In this document: piece by piece, positions 7,814-16,222 of the stretch | How the letters are laid out: the number at the start of each line of letters is the position of its first letter | How positions within the stretch are numbered: the first letter of the stretch is position 1 | From: Candidatus Kapaibacterium sp. | GTDB taxonomy: Bacteria; Bacteroidota; Ignavibacteria; Kapaibacteriales; HRBIN21 | NCBI GenBank assembly: GCA_025059875.1 | Contig: JANXCT010000001.1 | Location: 434,001-498,000 of the forward strand | Direction: 5' to 3' | DNA: 64,000 bases | Notes under the pieces: generated by a model | Seen by the model: the letters and a program-made list of their open reading frames with translations, nothing else | Told to the model about the DNA's origin: nothing | The model's database searches: none | Position numbers and translations under genes: made by a program

Positions 7814-9248
7814 GTCCCTCTTGGGACATGCCGGCGAACTGCTACGTCGGATGGAGCGCTCCCCACAGCCGCCAGACAGCGTTGCTCAGGACTTCTTCCG
7901 CCAGCGGACATACTTGGGGAGCAAGGAGCGCCGATTCATTGCAGAGGTGGCGTTCGCTACACTGCGATGCTGGGGAACGCTCGGATGGTGCGTAGCGCGG
8001 ATTTCCCATCCCTCGGTCCCCAGGGAGCGGCTGCTGGTAGCTGCGATGGGCTACCTTGGGCCGCGGCTGGGAAACCCGCATTTGACTCCTGCTTGTGCCG
8101 CAGCTCTCCAAGCCGGTACGGTAGCTCAGCACGAGGAACTCTGGGAGCGGGTTCTGGCTGAGTCGGGATGGAAGGGGCAGGCGCGGCCGTGGCTCGAGGG
8201 GTTGTGGCGGGCGCTCTGTAGCTTGGAGCTGGAGGCAGCTAAAGTGCTTCGGCGTCCATGTCTGGAGTGGAGTCCGGAGGCATGGCAACTCATTTCGGCC
8301 GTCTGCTCTATTCCCGACTGGATCCTCCAGCGATGGCTCGAGAATCCCTGGTATGGGTGGGAGCCATCGGATGCTGTGCAACTCTGCCGTGCCCTCCTCC
8401 AGCCTGCATATCCATGCCTCCGAGTCAACGTTCTCCAGAGCTCGCGGGAAACTGTGCTGCAGTCTCTGAGAGAGCAGGGCATTTCTGCCGTCCCAACCCT
8501 ATTCTCGCCGGTCGGGATACGGCTGTGGGAGCGCATCGCGCTGCATGAGCTACAGCTCCATCGGAGTGGAGTTGTGGAGGTCCAAGAAGAGGCAAGCCAA
8601 CTCGTTGGGTATGCCACTGCACCGCAGTCTGATTGGCGGCTTTGGGATGCCTGTGCTGGGGCAGGTGGTAAAGCGCTCCACTTAGCGGTGTTGCAGGGGG
8701 ATAGAGGTGAGATTTGGGCAACCGACATAGACCACCAACGATTGCAGGCTCTCCGGGTCCGATTGCGGCGAGCCCGTCTCAGTTCGGTGCGTCCTCTTCT
8801 TCTCCCTCGAGGGCAGCTACCACGAGCACTCCCGCACCGCTTCCACGCGGTCCTTGTAGACGCTCCATGTTCGGGACTAGGAACGGTTCGCCGTACGCCC
8901 ACCCTGAAATGGCGTCTGACGCCGGAGGCGCTTGCCCGTCATCAGCGGAGACAGCGAGAACTCATAGAGCGTTACGCCGAGCGTGTCCTTCCAGGGGGCG
9001 TGCTAGTCTATGCTACCTGCTCGCTGATGCCGGAGGAGAACTTCGGAGTGGTGCGGTACTTCCTGGAACGTCAGCCAGAATGGGAGCTGGAACCCGTTTC
9101 TGAGGTCCTCCGTGCATCAGGGATTCAACTCCCGCAGGCTCCTCCTCAGTTCCCTGAGTGCCTCCTCCTCCCTTCTGTCCATGGCACCGACGGTTTCTTC
9201 ATCGCCCGCCTCCGCCGTCGGAAGTGGACGGGCATGCCTCAGTCTTAA
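7803..9248 (+). CDS. RsmB/NOP-family RNA (cytosine-5) methyltransferase
   Basis: 481 residues. The N-terminal about 150 residues resemble the NusB-like RNA-binding domain of RsmB. The C-terminal half is a Rossmann methyltransferase: WDACAGAGGKALHLA (motif I, about 279), the proposed general Cys in DAPCSGLG (about 352) and the catalytic Cys in ATCSLMPEENFGVV (about 405). RsmB makes m5C967 in 16S rRNA. The target here is inferred from the family and could be another rRNA or tRNA cytosine. Starts ATG 7803, inside the end of the FMN reductase gene. Confidence 0.88.
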   Translation: MRAESLLGHAGELLRRMERSPQPPDSVAQDFFRQRTYLGSKERRFIAEVAFATLRCWGTLGWCVARISHPSVPRERLLVAAMGYLGPRLGNPHLTPACAAALQAGTVAQHEELWERVLAESGWKGQARPWLEGLWRALCSLELEAAKVLRRPCLEWSPEAWQLISAVCSIPDWILQRWLENPWYGWEPSDAVQLCRALLQPAYPCLRVNVLQSSRETVLQSLREQGISAVPTLFSPVGIRLWERIALHELQLHRSGVVEVQEEASQLVGYATAPQSDWRLWDACAGAGGKALHLAVLQGDRGEIWATDIDHQRLQALRVRLRRARLSSVRPLLLPRGQLPRALPHRFHAVLVDAPCSGLGTVRRTPTLKWRLTPEALARHQRRQRELIERYAERVLPGGVLVYATCSLMPEENFGVVRYFLERQPEWELEPVSEVLRASGIQLPQAPPQFPECLLLPSVHGTDGFFIARLRRRKWTGMPQS

Positions 9249-9371
9249 TCTACGGTACACTGGCATACGCCAGCAGCGCTAGAATTTTACAGGGACTGGT
9301 TATGATGCAGGGGCCAGTCGTTACTTCTGGTAACTATAGACGAGTGGCGATGAAGGGCGCTCTGGCCCCTT

Positions 9372-11255
9372 TCAGCGTAGTAGCTCCCACTCTGGTGGCA
9401 AAGCCAGCAGTAGGGGCTCACGCTGACTCAATTTCTGGAGCTGGAGTGCGTGCTGTGCAGCGGTGCGGGCTTGCTGGGGTACAAGCTCCAGGAAGGCTTC
9501 TTTGAGGCGTGATAGTGCACTGCCGGAGGATCCTCCGCGTAAGGCCTCAAGCAACAGGTCAAGCGGGTCCTTGGGTTCGGGGAACTCTCGGATCGCCACA
9601 GGCTGGTCTGGCGGGATTCCCAGGCGGCGCTTAGCGATGTTGATTGCTACGGAGAGTCCTCCGAGGGTGTCCACAAGCCGCTGGCGGTAAGCATCTTCAC
9701 CACTCCAGACTCGTCCTCGAGCACGCTCGCGCACTTCTTCCAGGCTCATGTTCCGTCGGACGGCGACTTTTTGGAGGAAGAGCTGGTACATCTCGGCACC
9801 AAGCTCCCGAAAGCGCTGGAGCTGGGCCTTCGGATAGGGCAAGGATGGGTCAGCGAATAGAGCACCGTCGTTCGATGTGACGGTGTCAACCGTTATACCC
9901 AGCTTTCGGATCGCGCCTGAGTAGTTCGGGAGCATAAGGATGACTCCAACAGAGCCGGTAATCGTCGTCGGGTGGGCGATAATCGTATCGCACCCCATGG
10001 CGAGGTAGTATCCTCCAGAGGCGGCCACTGGGCCCAGAGAGGCGTAGATAGGCTTGTGCTGGGCAATGCGGCGAAGCTCGGTCCAGATGGCGTCCGAGCC
10101 GAGGACGGAGCCCCCGGGGCTGTCTACTCGGAGGATGATCGCAGCGATGTCCTTGTCCTGTTCAGCTTTGCGTAGGGCCTCGATCAGGTCCTCTGCAGCG
10201 ATAACAGGGGATGAGAAGGGGTTGGATTGGCGGCCAGGCACGATCGGGCCGCTTGCGTAGACGATCGCGATTGCTGGGCGGGAGGGCGCTCGTTTGTGCC
10301 AATGCTCCCAAGGCTTCGTGTCACGATAGCGGGCAACGCTGAGCAGCCGTTCCCGCATCTCCAATGTGTCTTTGAGGCCTATTCGGCGGGCTAAGGAGAT
10401 GAGGAGCTCAGTTTCATGGGCCACTCCGTCGATGAGCCCTGCAGCACGGAGTGAGTCCGGCGTGTGGACTCCTTTGGACAGGAGCCGCTGGAGCTCTGAG
10501 GGGGTTATTTTTCGCTGTGCCTCCACGAGTGCAACGAAGCGCCGATACCGCTGCTGCAACAGTTCCAAGAGGTTGCTTCGCGCCGCCGGGCTGAAGGAGC
10601 GGCGCACATATGGCTCGCCAGCAGACTTGTACTCTTCGAACTGCTCCACGTGGAAGGAGATACCGAGCTTCTCCAAGAGGCCAGTGAGGAATAGCTCCGA
10701 GACGGAGAAGCCGCTCAGCTTGAGTAGCCCTCCTGGTGGCATGAAGATGCTGTCTGCAGCAACAGCGAGCATGAAGTCTCGTTCGTCGCCAGCCTCCATG
10801 AAGGCGTAGATGAACTTGCCGCTCTTGCGGAATTCGAGCAAGGCTTCTATGAGCTCTTCTCGCTGTGCCCAGCCCGTACTGCTAAGGCTGAGCCGTAGGT
10901 ATGCGCCTTTGATGGAGGGGTCAGACTGTGCTATGCGGAGCGCTTCCAGAGTTTCGCGAAAGGTCGCCTGCGGTGGGGCACCGAAGAGCTCCGCTACGGA
11001 GCCTTGGCGCCACTCTGGGAGGCTGCCAAGCTCCAGTAGGAGCACTGAGGGCTCGCGATCGCCAGTAGTGATGCTCGGCAGTTTGAGGTCATCTAAGGGT
11101 AGCCATCGTGGCAGGAGCAGGCTGAGTAGTACATAAACGGCAGCGAGTCCCGCAACGACGAGTGGGGGTATCCACCACGGTGTCTTGCGGCGCTGTGGAG
11201 GAACCTGGGTTGGGAAGTCAGAGTCTCTCTGGCGTGTCGGGAAGTCTGCAGCCAT
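9372..11255 (-). CDS. sppA: Signal peptide peptidase SppA, 67-kDa type
   Basis: 627 residues from the preferred ATG at 11255. A cytoplasmic N-terminus rich in Arg and Pro precedes one membrane helix (WWIPPLVVAGLAAVYVLLSL). Two tandem S49 domains follow, as in E. coli SppA. The catalytic Lys lies in EEYKSAGE (about 209) of the first domain and the nucleophilic Ser in ASGGYY (about 412) of the second, followed by ITGSVGVI. SppA degrades leftover signal peptides in the membrane. A longer frame starting near 11339 would overlap the divergent queA start and was not chosen. A TATTTTCG octamer (11283-11290) lies 27 nt upstream. Confidence 0.92.
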   Translation of the reverse strand: MAADFPTRQRDSDFPTQVPPQRRKTPWWIPPLVVAGLAAVYVLLSLLLPRWLPLDDLKLPSITTGDREPSVLLLELGSLPEWRQGSVAELFGAPPQATFRETLEALRIAQSDPSIKGAYLRLSLSSTGWAQREELIEALLEFRKSGKFIYAFMEAGDERDFMLAVAADSIFMPPGGLLKLSGFSVSELFLTGLLEKLGISFHVEQFEEYKSAGEPYVRRSFSPAARSNLLELLQQRYRRFVALVEAQRKITPSELQRLLSKGVHTPDSLRAAGLIDGVAHETELLISLARRIGLKDTLEMRERLLSVARYRDTKPWEHWHKRAPSRPAIAIVYASGPIVPGRQSNPFSSPVIAAEDLIEALRKAEQDKDIAAIILRVDSPGGSVLGSDAIWTELRRIAQHKPIYASLGPVAASGGYYLAMGCDTIIAHPTTITGSVGVILMLPNYSGAIRKLGITVDTVTSNDGALFADPSLPYPKAQLQRFRELGAEMYQLFLQKVAVRRNMSLEEVRERARGRVWSGEDAYRQRLVDTLGGLSVAINIAKRRLGIPPDQPVAIREFPEPKDPLDLLLEALRGGSSGSALSRLKEAFLELVPQQARTAAQHALQLQKLSQREPLLLALPPEWELLR

Positions 11256-11337
11256 GGGAGGTGCACCGAAAGGAGACCGCCGCGAAAATACAGACCCACA
11301 GGGCACGTCGTATGCTGTGCCCATAGGTGGAGGCAGC

Positions 11338-12597
11338 ATGTCGGAGACTCTCCCGCAGGTGCTGCTGGAAGAGTACTTGTACGAGCTCCCGCCGGATCGG
11401 ATTGCGCAGTATCCGTTGTCAGAGCGAGACCAGTGTCGGCTACTGGTAGCGGAATGTCGTACCCGAACGATTCGGCATCACACCTTCGCTGAACTCCCTG
11501 AGCTGCTCCCTGCGGGTACACTGCTCGTGCGCAACGTGACGAAGGTTGTCCATGCTCGCCTATTCCTACGTAAGCCGACGGGAGGAGTAGTAGAGGTGCT
11601 GCTGCTACAGCCACTGGAAGGCTCGCCAGAGGCCGGGTTTGCTGCGCATCCGCCTGTGGAGTGGGAGTGTCTGCTGCGGGGTCGCCGATTGCGCCCTGGC
11701 ACAGAACTAGGGCTAGTGGTGGGAAGGTGGAGGCTCCATGCTCGCCTTCTCGACTATGCTGCCGGACAAGCGAGTATCTGGTTGGATTGGCAGCCTGCAA
11801 CGGCGACGTTAGCTGAGCTCCTCCAAGAGCTGGGACGAGTTCCGCTGCCACCGTACTTGCGGCGGGAGGATGAAGCAGCCGACCGGGAGCTCTACCAGAC
11901 CGTCTACGCTAGTGTGCCGGGGTCAGTCGCCGCTCCAACGGCGGGACTGCACTTCACGGAGACTCTCTTCCAGCGGCTCAAGCAGGCAGGGATCGAGATT
12001 GCGGACGTATGCCTCCACGTCGGCATGGACACCTTCAAACCCGTTCGGGTGTCGGACGCCCGCCAGCACAAGATGCACAGTGAGTTTTTGAGTGTCGCAG
12101 ATTCCACGCTTCGGGTGTTGCGAGAGTTCTTCCGCCATCCTGACCGGCAGTGGCTCGTTGCTGTAGGGACTACCTCTGTACGGACGCTGGAGACACTCTA
12201 CTGGCATGGGGTTCGCCTCTTCGTTCGGAGAGACTCTGAGCTTTGGGCTTCCCCAACTCTGCAGCTGCCTCAGTGGGAACCGTACGACCTCCTTCGCGGA
12301 CCACTCCCCCCACCAGCCGACGCATTCGAGGCCATCCTAGAGTGGATGCAGCACCATGGCATCGGGCAGCTCCAGGGGACGACGGAGCTGATGATCATGC
12401 CTGGCTACCGCTACCAGCTCTGTGATGCCATCATCACGAACTTCCACCAGCCGCGGAGCACGCTCCTCCTGTTGGTGGGAGCTTTCGTGGGAGAATTTTG
12501 GCGCGATATCTACGCTGAAGCCCTCGCTCAGGGCTACCGGTTCCTCAGCTACGGGGATGCTTCCCTCCTCATCTGCCCGCGGCAACTTCCACGATAG
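11338..12597 (+). CDS. queA: S-adenosylmethionine:tRNA ribosyltransferase-isomerase, long QueA paralogue
   Basis: 419 residues, longer than the usual 340-350. QueA transfers and isomerises the ribosyl part of SAM onto preQ1 in tRNA to form epoxyqueuosine. The family blocks are present: YELPPDRIAQYPLSERDQCR near the start, RNVTKVVHARL, VAAPTAGLHFT, LHVGMDTFKPV, VAVGTTSVRTLE and the C-terminal DAIITNFHQPRSTLL. The extra length lies mostly before the C-terminal domain. Start ATG 11338 has AGGTGGAGG just upstream. A second QueA fragment lies at the right edge of this window (63703-64000) and looks closer to canonical QueA at its C-terminus, so this long copy may have a diverged role. Confidence 0.85.
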   Translation: MSETLPQVLLEEYLYELPPDRIAQYPLSERDQCRLLVAECRTRTIRHHTFAELPELLPAGTLLVRNVTKVVHARLFLRKPTGGVVEVLLLQPLEGSPEAGFAAHPPVEWECLLRGRRLRPGTELGLVVGRWRLHARLLDYAAGQASIWLDWQPATATLAELLQELGRVPLPPYLRREDEAADRELYQTVYASVPGSVAAPTAGLHFTETLFQRLKQAGIEIADVCLHVGMDTFKPVRVSDARQHKMHSEFLSVADSTLRVLREFFRHPDRQWLVAVGTTSVRTLETLYWHGVRLFVRRDSELWASPTLQLPQWEPYDLLRGPLPPPADAFEAILEWMQHHGIGQLQGTTELMIMPGYRYQLCDAIITNFHQPRSTLLLLVGAFVGEFWRDIYAEALAQGYRFLSYGDASLLICPRQLPR

Positions 12598-12619
12598 CGT
12601 CTGCCCGTGGCAACTTTAC
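12572..12619 (+). repeat. Imperfect direct repeat at the end of queA
   Basis: Two 20-nt copies (12572-12591 and 12600-12619, both beginning TCTGCCC and sharing GGCAACTT) with a 28-nt period straddle the stop codon. They differ at a few bases. Probably a small local duplication. Confidence 0.5.
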
Positions 12620-12659
12620 AGCACTGGGTGTGAAACTAGCGCTAAAGGGCAGAGTCCAC

Positions 12660-13049
12660 CTAGGTCCGGCTGTGGTCTTCCAATTCGGCTACGACAACCG
12701 CCACAGCATGCGTTGCCGTGTGCGACAGCGACACGTGGAAGCAGTAGCCGCTATAGCGGCGTGCTAGTTCGCCTCCAAGCAAGAGCTCCGGTTCACCCAG
12801 TTGGCCGTTGACGACGGAAATCGCATTCCACAGGCACGGAGGGCGCATCCCTGTTCGGATGGCTTTGCTGAAGGCCTCCTTGGCAGCAAATCGGGCAGCG
12901 TAGTGAAGGGCACGTCGCTGGCCAAAGCGGTCGCAGTACTGGCGCTCCACGTCCGTGAAGATGCGGCGAAGGAAGCGTTCGCCGTAGCGTTCTATTGCGG
13001 CCTCTATGCGGCGGACCTCAACGATATCAACGCCGATGCCGACGATCAT
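12660..13049 (-). CDS. acpS: Holo-[acyl-carrier-protein] synthase
   Basis: 129 residues. AcpS attaches 4'-phosphopantetheine from CoA to the serine of acyl carrier protein. The N-terminal GIGVDIVEVRRI and the central FAAKEAFSKAIRTG contain the Mg-binding Asp and the Glu/Lys of the active site, and the C-terminal HVSLSHTATHAVAVVV is conserved. The ATG at 13049 overlaps the TGA of the upstream sirtuin gene (ATGA), which fixes the start. A longer frame beginning nine codons earlier would run into the sirtuin gene without need. It is the last gene of a four-gene overlapping operon. Confidence 0.94.
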   Translation of the reverse strand: MIVGIGVDIVEVRRIEAAIERYGERFLRRIFTDVERQYCDRFGQRRALHYAARFAAKEAFSKAIRTGMRPPCLWNAISVVNGQLGEPELLLGGELARRYSGYCFHVSLSHTATHAVAVVVAELEDHSRT

Positions 13050-13816
13050 CCTGCCTTCGAGAGCTTTTGACGGCATTCGCAGAGCCGGCGGAGGAGCTCT
13101 GGCAGAACAGTTGCTGCGGAGCCGCGGAGAGCGATGTCGGCAGCAGGTGTTAGCTCCGTTGGGTTGGGGTTCACTTCTATCACCGTTGCTCCCGCCAGTT
13201 TCGCCTGCCAGACGAGCCCTGCCGCTGGGTAGACCTCCCCTGAGGTGCCAATCGAGAGTAATACGTCGCAGCGAGCGACTGCTTGCTCCGCTTCAGCGAA
13301 GACGTCCTCCGGCAAGAGCTCCCCAAACCAGACTACAGACGGGCGGATCCGACCACCGCAGTGGGGACAAGTAGGAGCTCTTTCTTCGGGCAGATTCGGT
13401 GCCTCGTAAGGCCGGCCACAGCGATGGCAGTGGTTCCGCAGGATAGAGCCGTGGAGCTCCAGCACCCGGCGGCTCCCGGCACGTTGGTGGAGTTGGTCAA
13501 TGTTCTGCGTGACGACCGTGAACTCCTCGAAGTGCGGCTCCATAGCCGCTAAGGCGTAATGCCCAGGATTGGGTTCAGCAGCAGCGATGACGCGGCGGCG
13601 GTGCTGGTACCATGCCCATACGCGGTCTGGGTTCCGTTCGAAGGCTTCTGGAGTCGCAAGCTCTTCCGGTCGGAACTGCTCCCAAAGTCCTCCAGGGTCG
13701 CGGAAAGTAGGAATACCGCTCTCGGCGGAGATTCCCGCACCGGTAAAGGCAACCACTCTACGAGCTTGGCAGAGTCTTTCAGCAGCCCGCTGATATGCCG
13801 TACCGTCGGCGCTCAT
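13046..13816 (-). CDS. cobB: Sir2-family NAD-dependent protein deacylase
   Basis: 256 residues, the usual size of a bacterial sirtuin. NAD-binding GAGISAESGIPTFRD is at 26-40, TQNIDQLH at 103-110, the catalytic His in LELHGS at 122, and a complete zinc site at Cys130, Cys133, Cys150 and Cys153. Tyr70 and Arg73 form the YxxR pair that in class III sirtuins (SIRT5, CobB) recognises negatively charged succinyl or malonyl lysine, so desuccinylase activity is likely as well as deacetylation (inference). It overlaps both neighbours by ATGA: the ubiquitin-like gene before it and acpS after it. Confidence 0.92.
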   Translation of the reverse strand: MSADGTAYQRAAERLCQARRVVAFTGAGISAESGIPTFRDPGGLWEQFRPEELATPEAFERNPDRVWAWYQHRRRVIAAAEPNPGHYALAAMEPHFEEFTVVTQNIDQLHQRAGSRRVLELHGSILRNHCHRCGRPYEAPNLPEERAPTCPHCGGRIRPSVVWFGELLPEDVFAEAEQAVARCDVLLSIGTSGEVYPAAGLVWQAKLAGATVIEVNPNPTELTPAADIALRGSAATVLPELLRRLCECRQKLSKAG

Positions 13817-14082
13817 CGTCGCATGTTACAAGTGCCACCGGGTGCCAAGAGCAGCAAGTCTCCTGCTCGAGTGCCTCGATCGGCAAGAGTGTCGGTGCGG
13901 AGGTACTCGAAGTTCTGCGTCAGGTTGTAGAGCCCTAAGGAGTCTACGTCAGCACTGAGCTGAAGCTGTTCGGCAAGCTGCCCGAGAAAATCCTGGATGG
14001 GATGCTGAGCCGGTAGCTGCAGGCGTAGAATCTGTCCGGAGAAGGCCCGGCACACGAAGACCTCAATTACGGCTGCTGCCAT
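13813..14082 (-). CDS. Ubiquitin-like beta-grasp protein (EsaB/YukD or MoaD-like)
   Basis: 89 residues that read as a single beta-grasp domain: strand (VIEVFVCRAF), strand (GQILRLQLPA), helix (IQDFLGQLAEQLQL), then LYNLTQNFEYLRTDTLADRG and a final strand ending DLLLLAPGG. The TLADRGTRAGDLLLL stretch resembles the EsaB/YukD ubiquitin-like family. A diglycine sits at 82-83, followed by only six residues (TCNMRR). Its start lies 16 nt inside the upstream gene and its stop overlaps the sirtuin start (ATGA). No E1, E2 or JAB-type peptidase is adjacent. The assignment is by pattern, and a MoaD/ThiS relative is possible. Confidence 0.6.
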   Translation of the reverse strand: MAAAVIEVFVCRAFSGQILRLQLPAQHPIQDFLGQLAEQLQLSADVDSLGLYNLTQNFEYLRTDTLADRGTRAGDLLLLAPGGTCNMRR

Positions 14083-15059
14083 AGGAGCTGACCAACCAGT
14101 TTCCGGACTGCTCGCCGAAACTCCAGCACAGAGTCGTCGTGCACCTTGGTGTCCGCGGCTGCGATGAGCTCTGGAGCGATCGCTTGGCCGACTCGGGAGA
14201 GCCGGTAGAGCTCCATCCGGAGGTGGGCTCCCTCGCTCGTTCGCTGGAATGAGCCGGCAAGGAGGTACTCTACGCCCATGTTGGCCAGCAGCTCCAGCTC
14301 TAAGGCTGTCGGCGGATTGTAGTTCTCGGGCTCACGGAGTCGGCCGAGGGCATAGATGGAGTCGCGCGTGTCGATGTCACAGACGACGAAGCGGGGATGG
14401 TGGCGGGCGGTGTCAATTGCATTGAGCACGGCATCGTAGGAGCTGACGACCTTCTGCCGGAAGAGCTGCCATGGTGGTAGTCCCGGCTCTTCGCTGTAGC
14501 TGATGCTGCTGACCGCCAGTAACGGAGCTGGATAGACCCGTAACGGGGGCTCGTGGGTAGCGTACAGTGTGCTGTCGCCGACGCAGAGGGCAAATGCTCG
14601 CTGGGTTGCTTCTAAGAGTGCCGGGTCGTAGAGGGGCTCTCCTGAGCCGACTCTCGCGTATCGAGCCAGCGCGTAACCGACGCCGCGGCTTTCGGACTCA
14701 TACTCCGGCGCCCATCGCAGCACGACCTCTACGCGGACCAGGTGGACGAAGCGCTCTGCCAGAGCAAAGCAGATAGCGGTGCATCCTAGACGTTGCGCCA
14801 CAGCCCGTACTGTCGGTGCCAGCCCTTCACGCTGAAGGGCTTCGATGACCGAGTCTCGCTGTAGTGCAGGGACGACGGTGTATCGGCCGGAGACCTCCAC
14901 AGCGAGCGTAATGGCAGCCTCTAACTTCTGTGTGCCGAAACCAGCAAAGCCAGTGCCGAGTCGGGCCTGAGCAATGAGGATCGCTGGCGGCAAGATGGAG
15001 TCGTTTGCCCGGCACAGGGTTCCCGGCAGTGCACCAAGAGCAAGAACGAGGAACCACAT
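14067..15059 (-). CDS. Unknown exported protein with two TolB-N/CsgG-like modules
   Basis: 330 residues beginning with a signal peptide (MWFLVLALGALPGTLCRA) and no lipobox. I do not recognise a named family. The sequence seems to hold two alpha/beta modules: residues about 25-110, with YTVVPALQRDSVIEALQREG followed by AVAQRLGCTAICFALAERF, and about 215-320, with a parallel order ending NMGVEYLLAGSFQR. That alternation resembles TolB N-terminal or CsgG/LpoB-like folds (inference). Its last 16 nt overlap the ubiquitin-like gene, and it is the first gene of the operon leading to the sirtuin and AcpS. Confidence 0.6.
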   Translation of the reverse strand: MWFLVLALGALPGTLCRANDSILPPAILIAQARLGTGFAGFGTQKLEAAITLAVEVSGRYTVVPALQRDSVIEALQREGLAPTVRAVAQRLGCTAICFALAERFVHLVRVEVVLRWAPEYESESRGVGYALARYARVGSGEPLYDPALLEATQRAFALCVGDSTLYATHEPPLRVYPAPLLAVSSISYSEEPGLPPWQLFRQKVVSSYDAVLNAIDTARHHPRFVVCDIDTRDSIYALGRLREPENYNPPTALELELLANMGVEYLLAGSFQRTSEGAHLRMELYRLSRVGQAIAPELIAAADTKVHDDSVLEFRRAVRKLVGQLLWQQP

Positions 15060-15184
15060 TGGTCCTACCGTACGCTCTCAGCAGAGCACAGACGCCGGAG
15101 GAGCAGAGGCCAGTGTAACGGCTTGTTCTTAAACGGTTTAGCACTGCTCGGCGTCTATTGCCTGGGCACAGGGAGGTAAGGGCG

Positions 15185-16222
15185 ATGCGGATTGTTTGCA
15201 CGATTGGAGACTGCAACGGTGTCGGATTGGAGGTCTGGGTGAAGGCCCTGGCGGAGGCACAGCGCCATTCGAAGGTCTTCGGCACCCGATGGGCCCTCAT
15301 TGCCCATCCGAGGTCGGTGGCAGAGTACGTCGATGGATGTTGTCTATCGGTCAAGCTCCAGCAAGGGAGCTTGCAGATAGGACGCCTCACGGTGGAGCTA
15401 ATTCCTTGCCAGACGTACGCCCCCGTTCGTTGGGGCTACCCTGATCCGCTGGCAGCCCGCCAAGCATGGGAAGCGCTGGCAACCGCGCTAGAGTTAGCTC
15501 GGAGTGGGCAGGCCGATGCCATTGTTACGCTGCCGATCACGAAGCACCTCATGAACGAGATTGGCTGGCGCTTCCCAGGCCAGACGGAGTATCTGGCTCA
15601 CCCTTATCCGAACCGTACTCCGACGATGCTCTTCGTTGCGGGTTCTCTACGGGTGGCTCTCTTGACAACCCATGTCCCGCTGCGGCGAGTCCACAGCATG
15701 GTGACGCCAGAAGCCTTCTCTGCCTTCGTGCAGCGCCTCCACGATGGGCTCTCCGTAGACTTTGGCCTACGAGAGCCCAAGATAGCGCTCTTGGGGCTCA
15801 ATCCCCATGCTGGCGAGAGTAGCAGGCTAGGGAATGAGGAGCGGATGCTTCAGCCTGCCATAGAGAAGCTGCGTCGTGCTGGGTATGTTGTGGACGGTCC
15901 TTTTGCTGCCGATAGCTTCTTTGCGCGCCAGCGCTGGAAGGAGTACGACGTCACCGTGGCGATGTACCACGACCAGGGACTTATCCCCTTTAAGCTGCTA
16001 GCTCGCGGCCGTGGGGTCAACGTAACGCTCGGACTTCCGTTCGTCCGTACGTCGCCTGACCACGGCACTGCGTACGATATTGCAGGCAAAGGGATTGCCG
16101 ACCACCGCAGCATGTACCACGCTCTACTCCTCAGCTTGGAGCTGGCACAACGGCGCCGTGCTCACGGCTTGCACCCTCGTAGGAGAGATATTGCCCCGGT
16201 CCGCGAGGCCTCCCTGGCATGA
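15185..16222 (+). CDS. pdxA: 4-hydroxythreonine-4-phosphate dehydrogenase
   Basis: 345 residues, normal for PdxA, a zinc enzyme of the DXP-dependent pyridoxal phosphate pathway. It opens with IVCTIGDCNGVGLEV. It also has LPITKHLMNE, the metal/active-site segment MYHDQGLIPFK and SPDHGTAYDIAGKG. The chosen ATG at 15185 follows a strong GGGAGG (15171-15176) at good spacing. An earlier in-frame ATG at 15158 has none. The stop overlaps the mtnA start (ATGA). Confidence 0.93.
   Translation: MRIVCTIGDCNGVGLEVWVKALAEAQRHSKVFGTRWALIAHPRSVAEYVDGCCLSVKLQQGSLQIGRLTVELIPCQTYAPVRWGYPDPLAARQAWEALATALELARSGQADAIVTLPITKHLMNEIGWRFPGQTEYLAHPYPNRTPTMLFVAGSLRVALLTTHVPLRRVHSMVTPEAFSAFVQRLHDGLSVDFGLREPKIALLGLNPHAGESSRLGNEERMLQPAIEKLRRAGYVVDGPFAADSFFARQRWKEYDVTVAMYHDQGLIPFKLLARGRGVNVTLGLPFVRTSPDHGTAYDIAGKGIADHRSMYHALLLSLELAQRRRAHGLHPRRRDIAPVREASLA

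Noticed and set aside
12600-12653. TCTGCCC ... GGGCAGA inverted repeat between queA and acpS, as a terminator
   Set aside because: The loop is about 40 nt and there is no T-tract.
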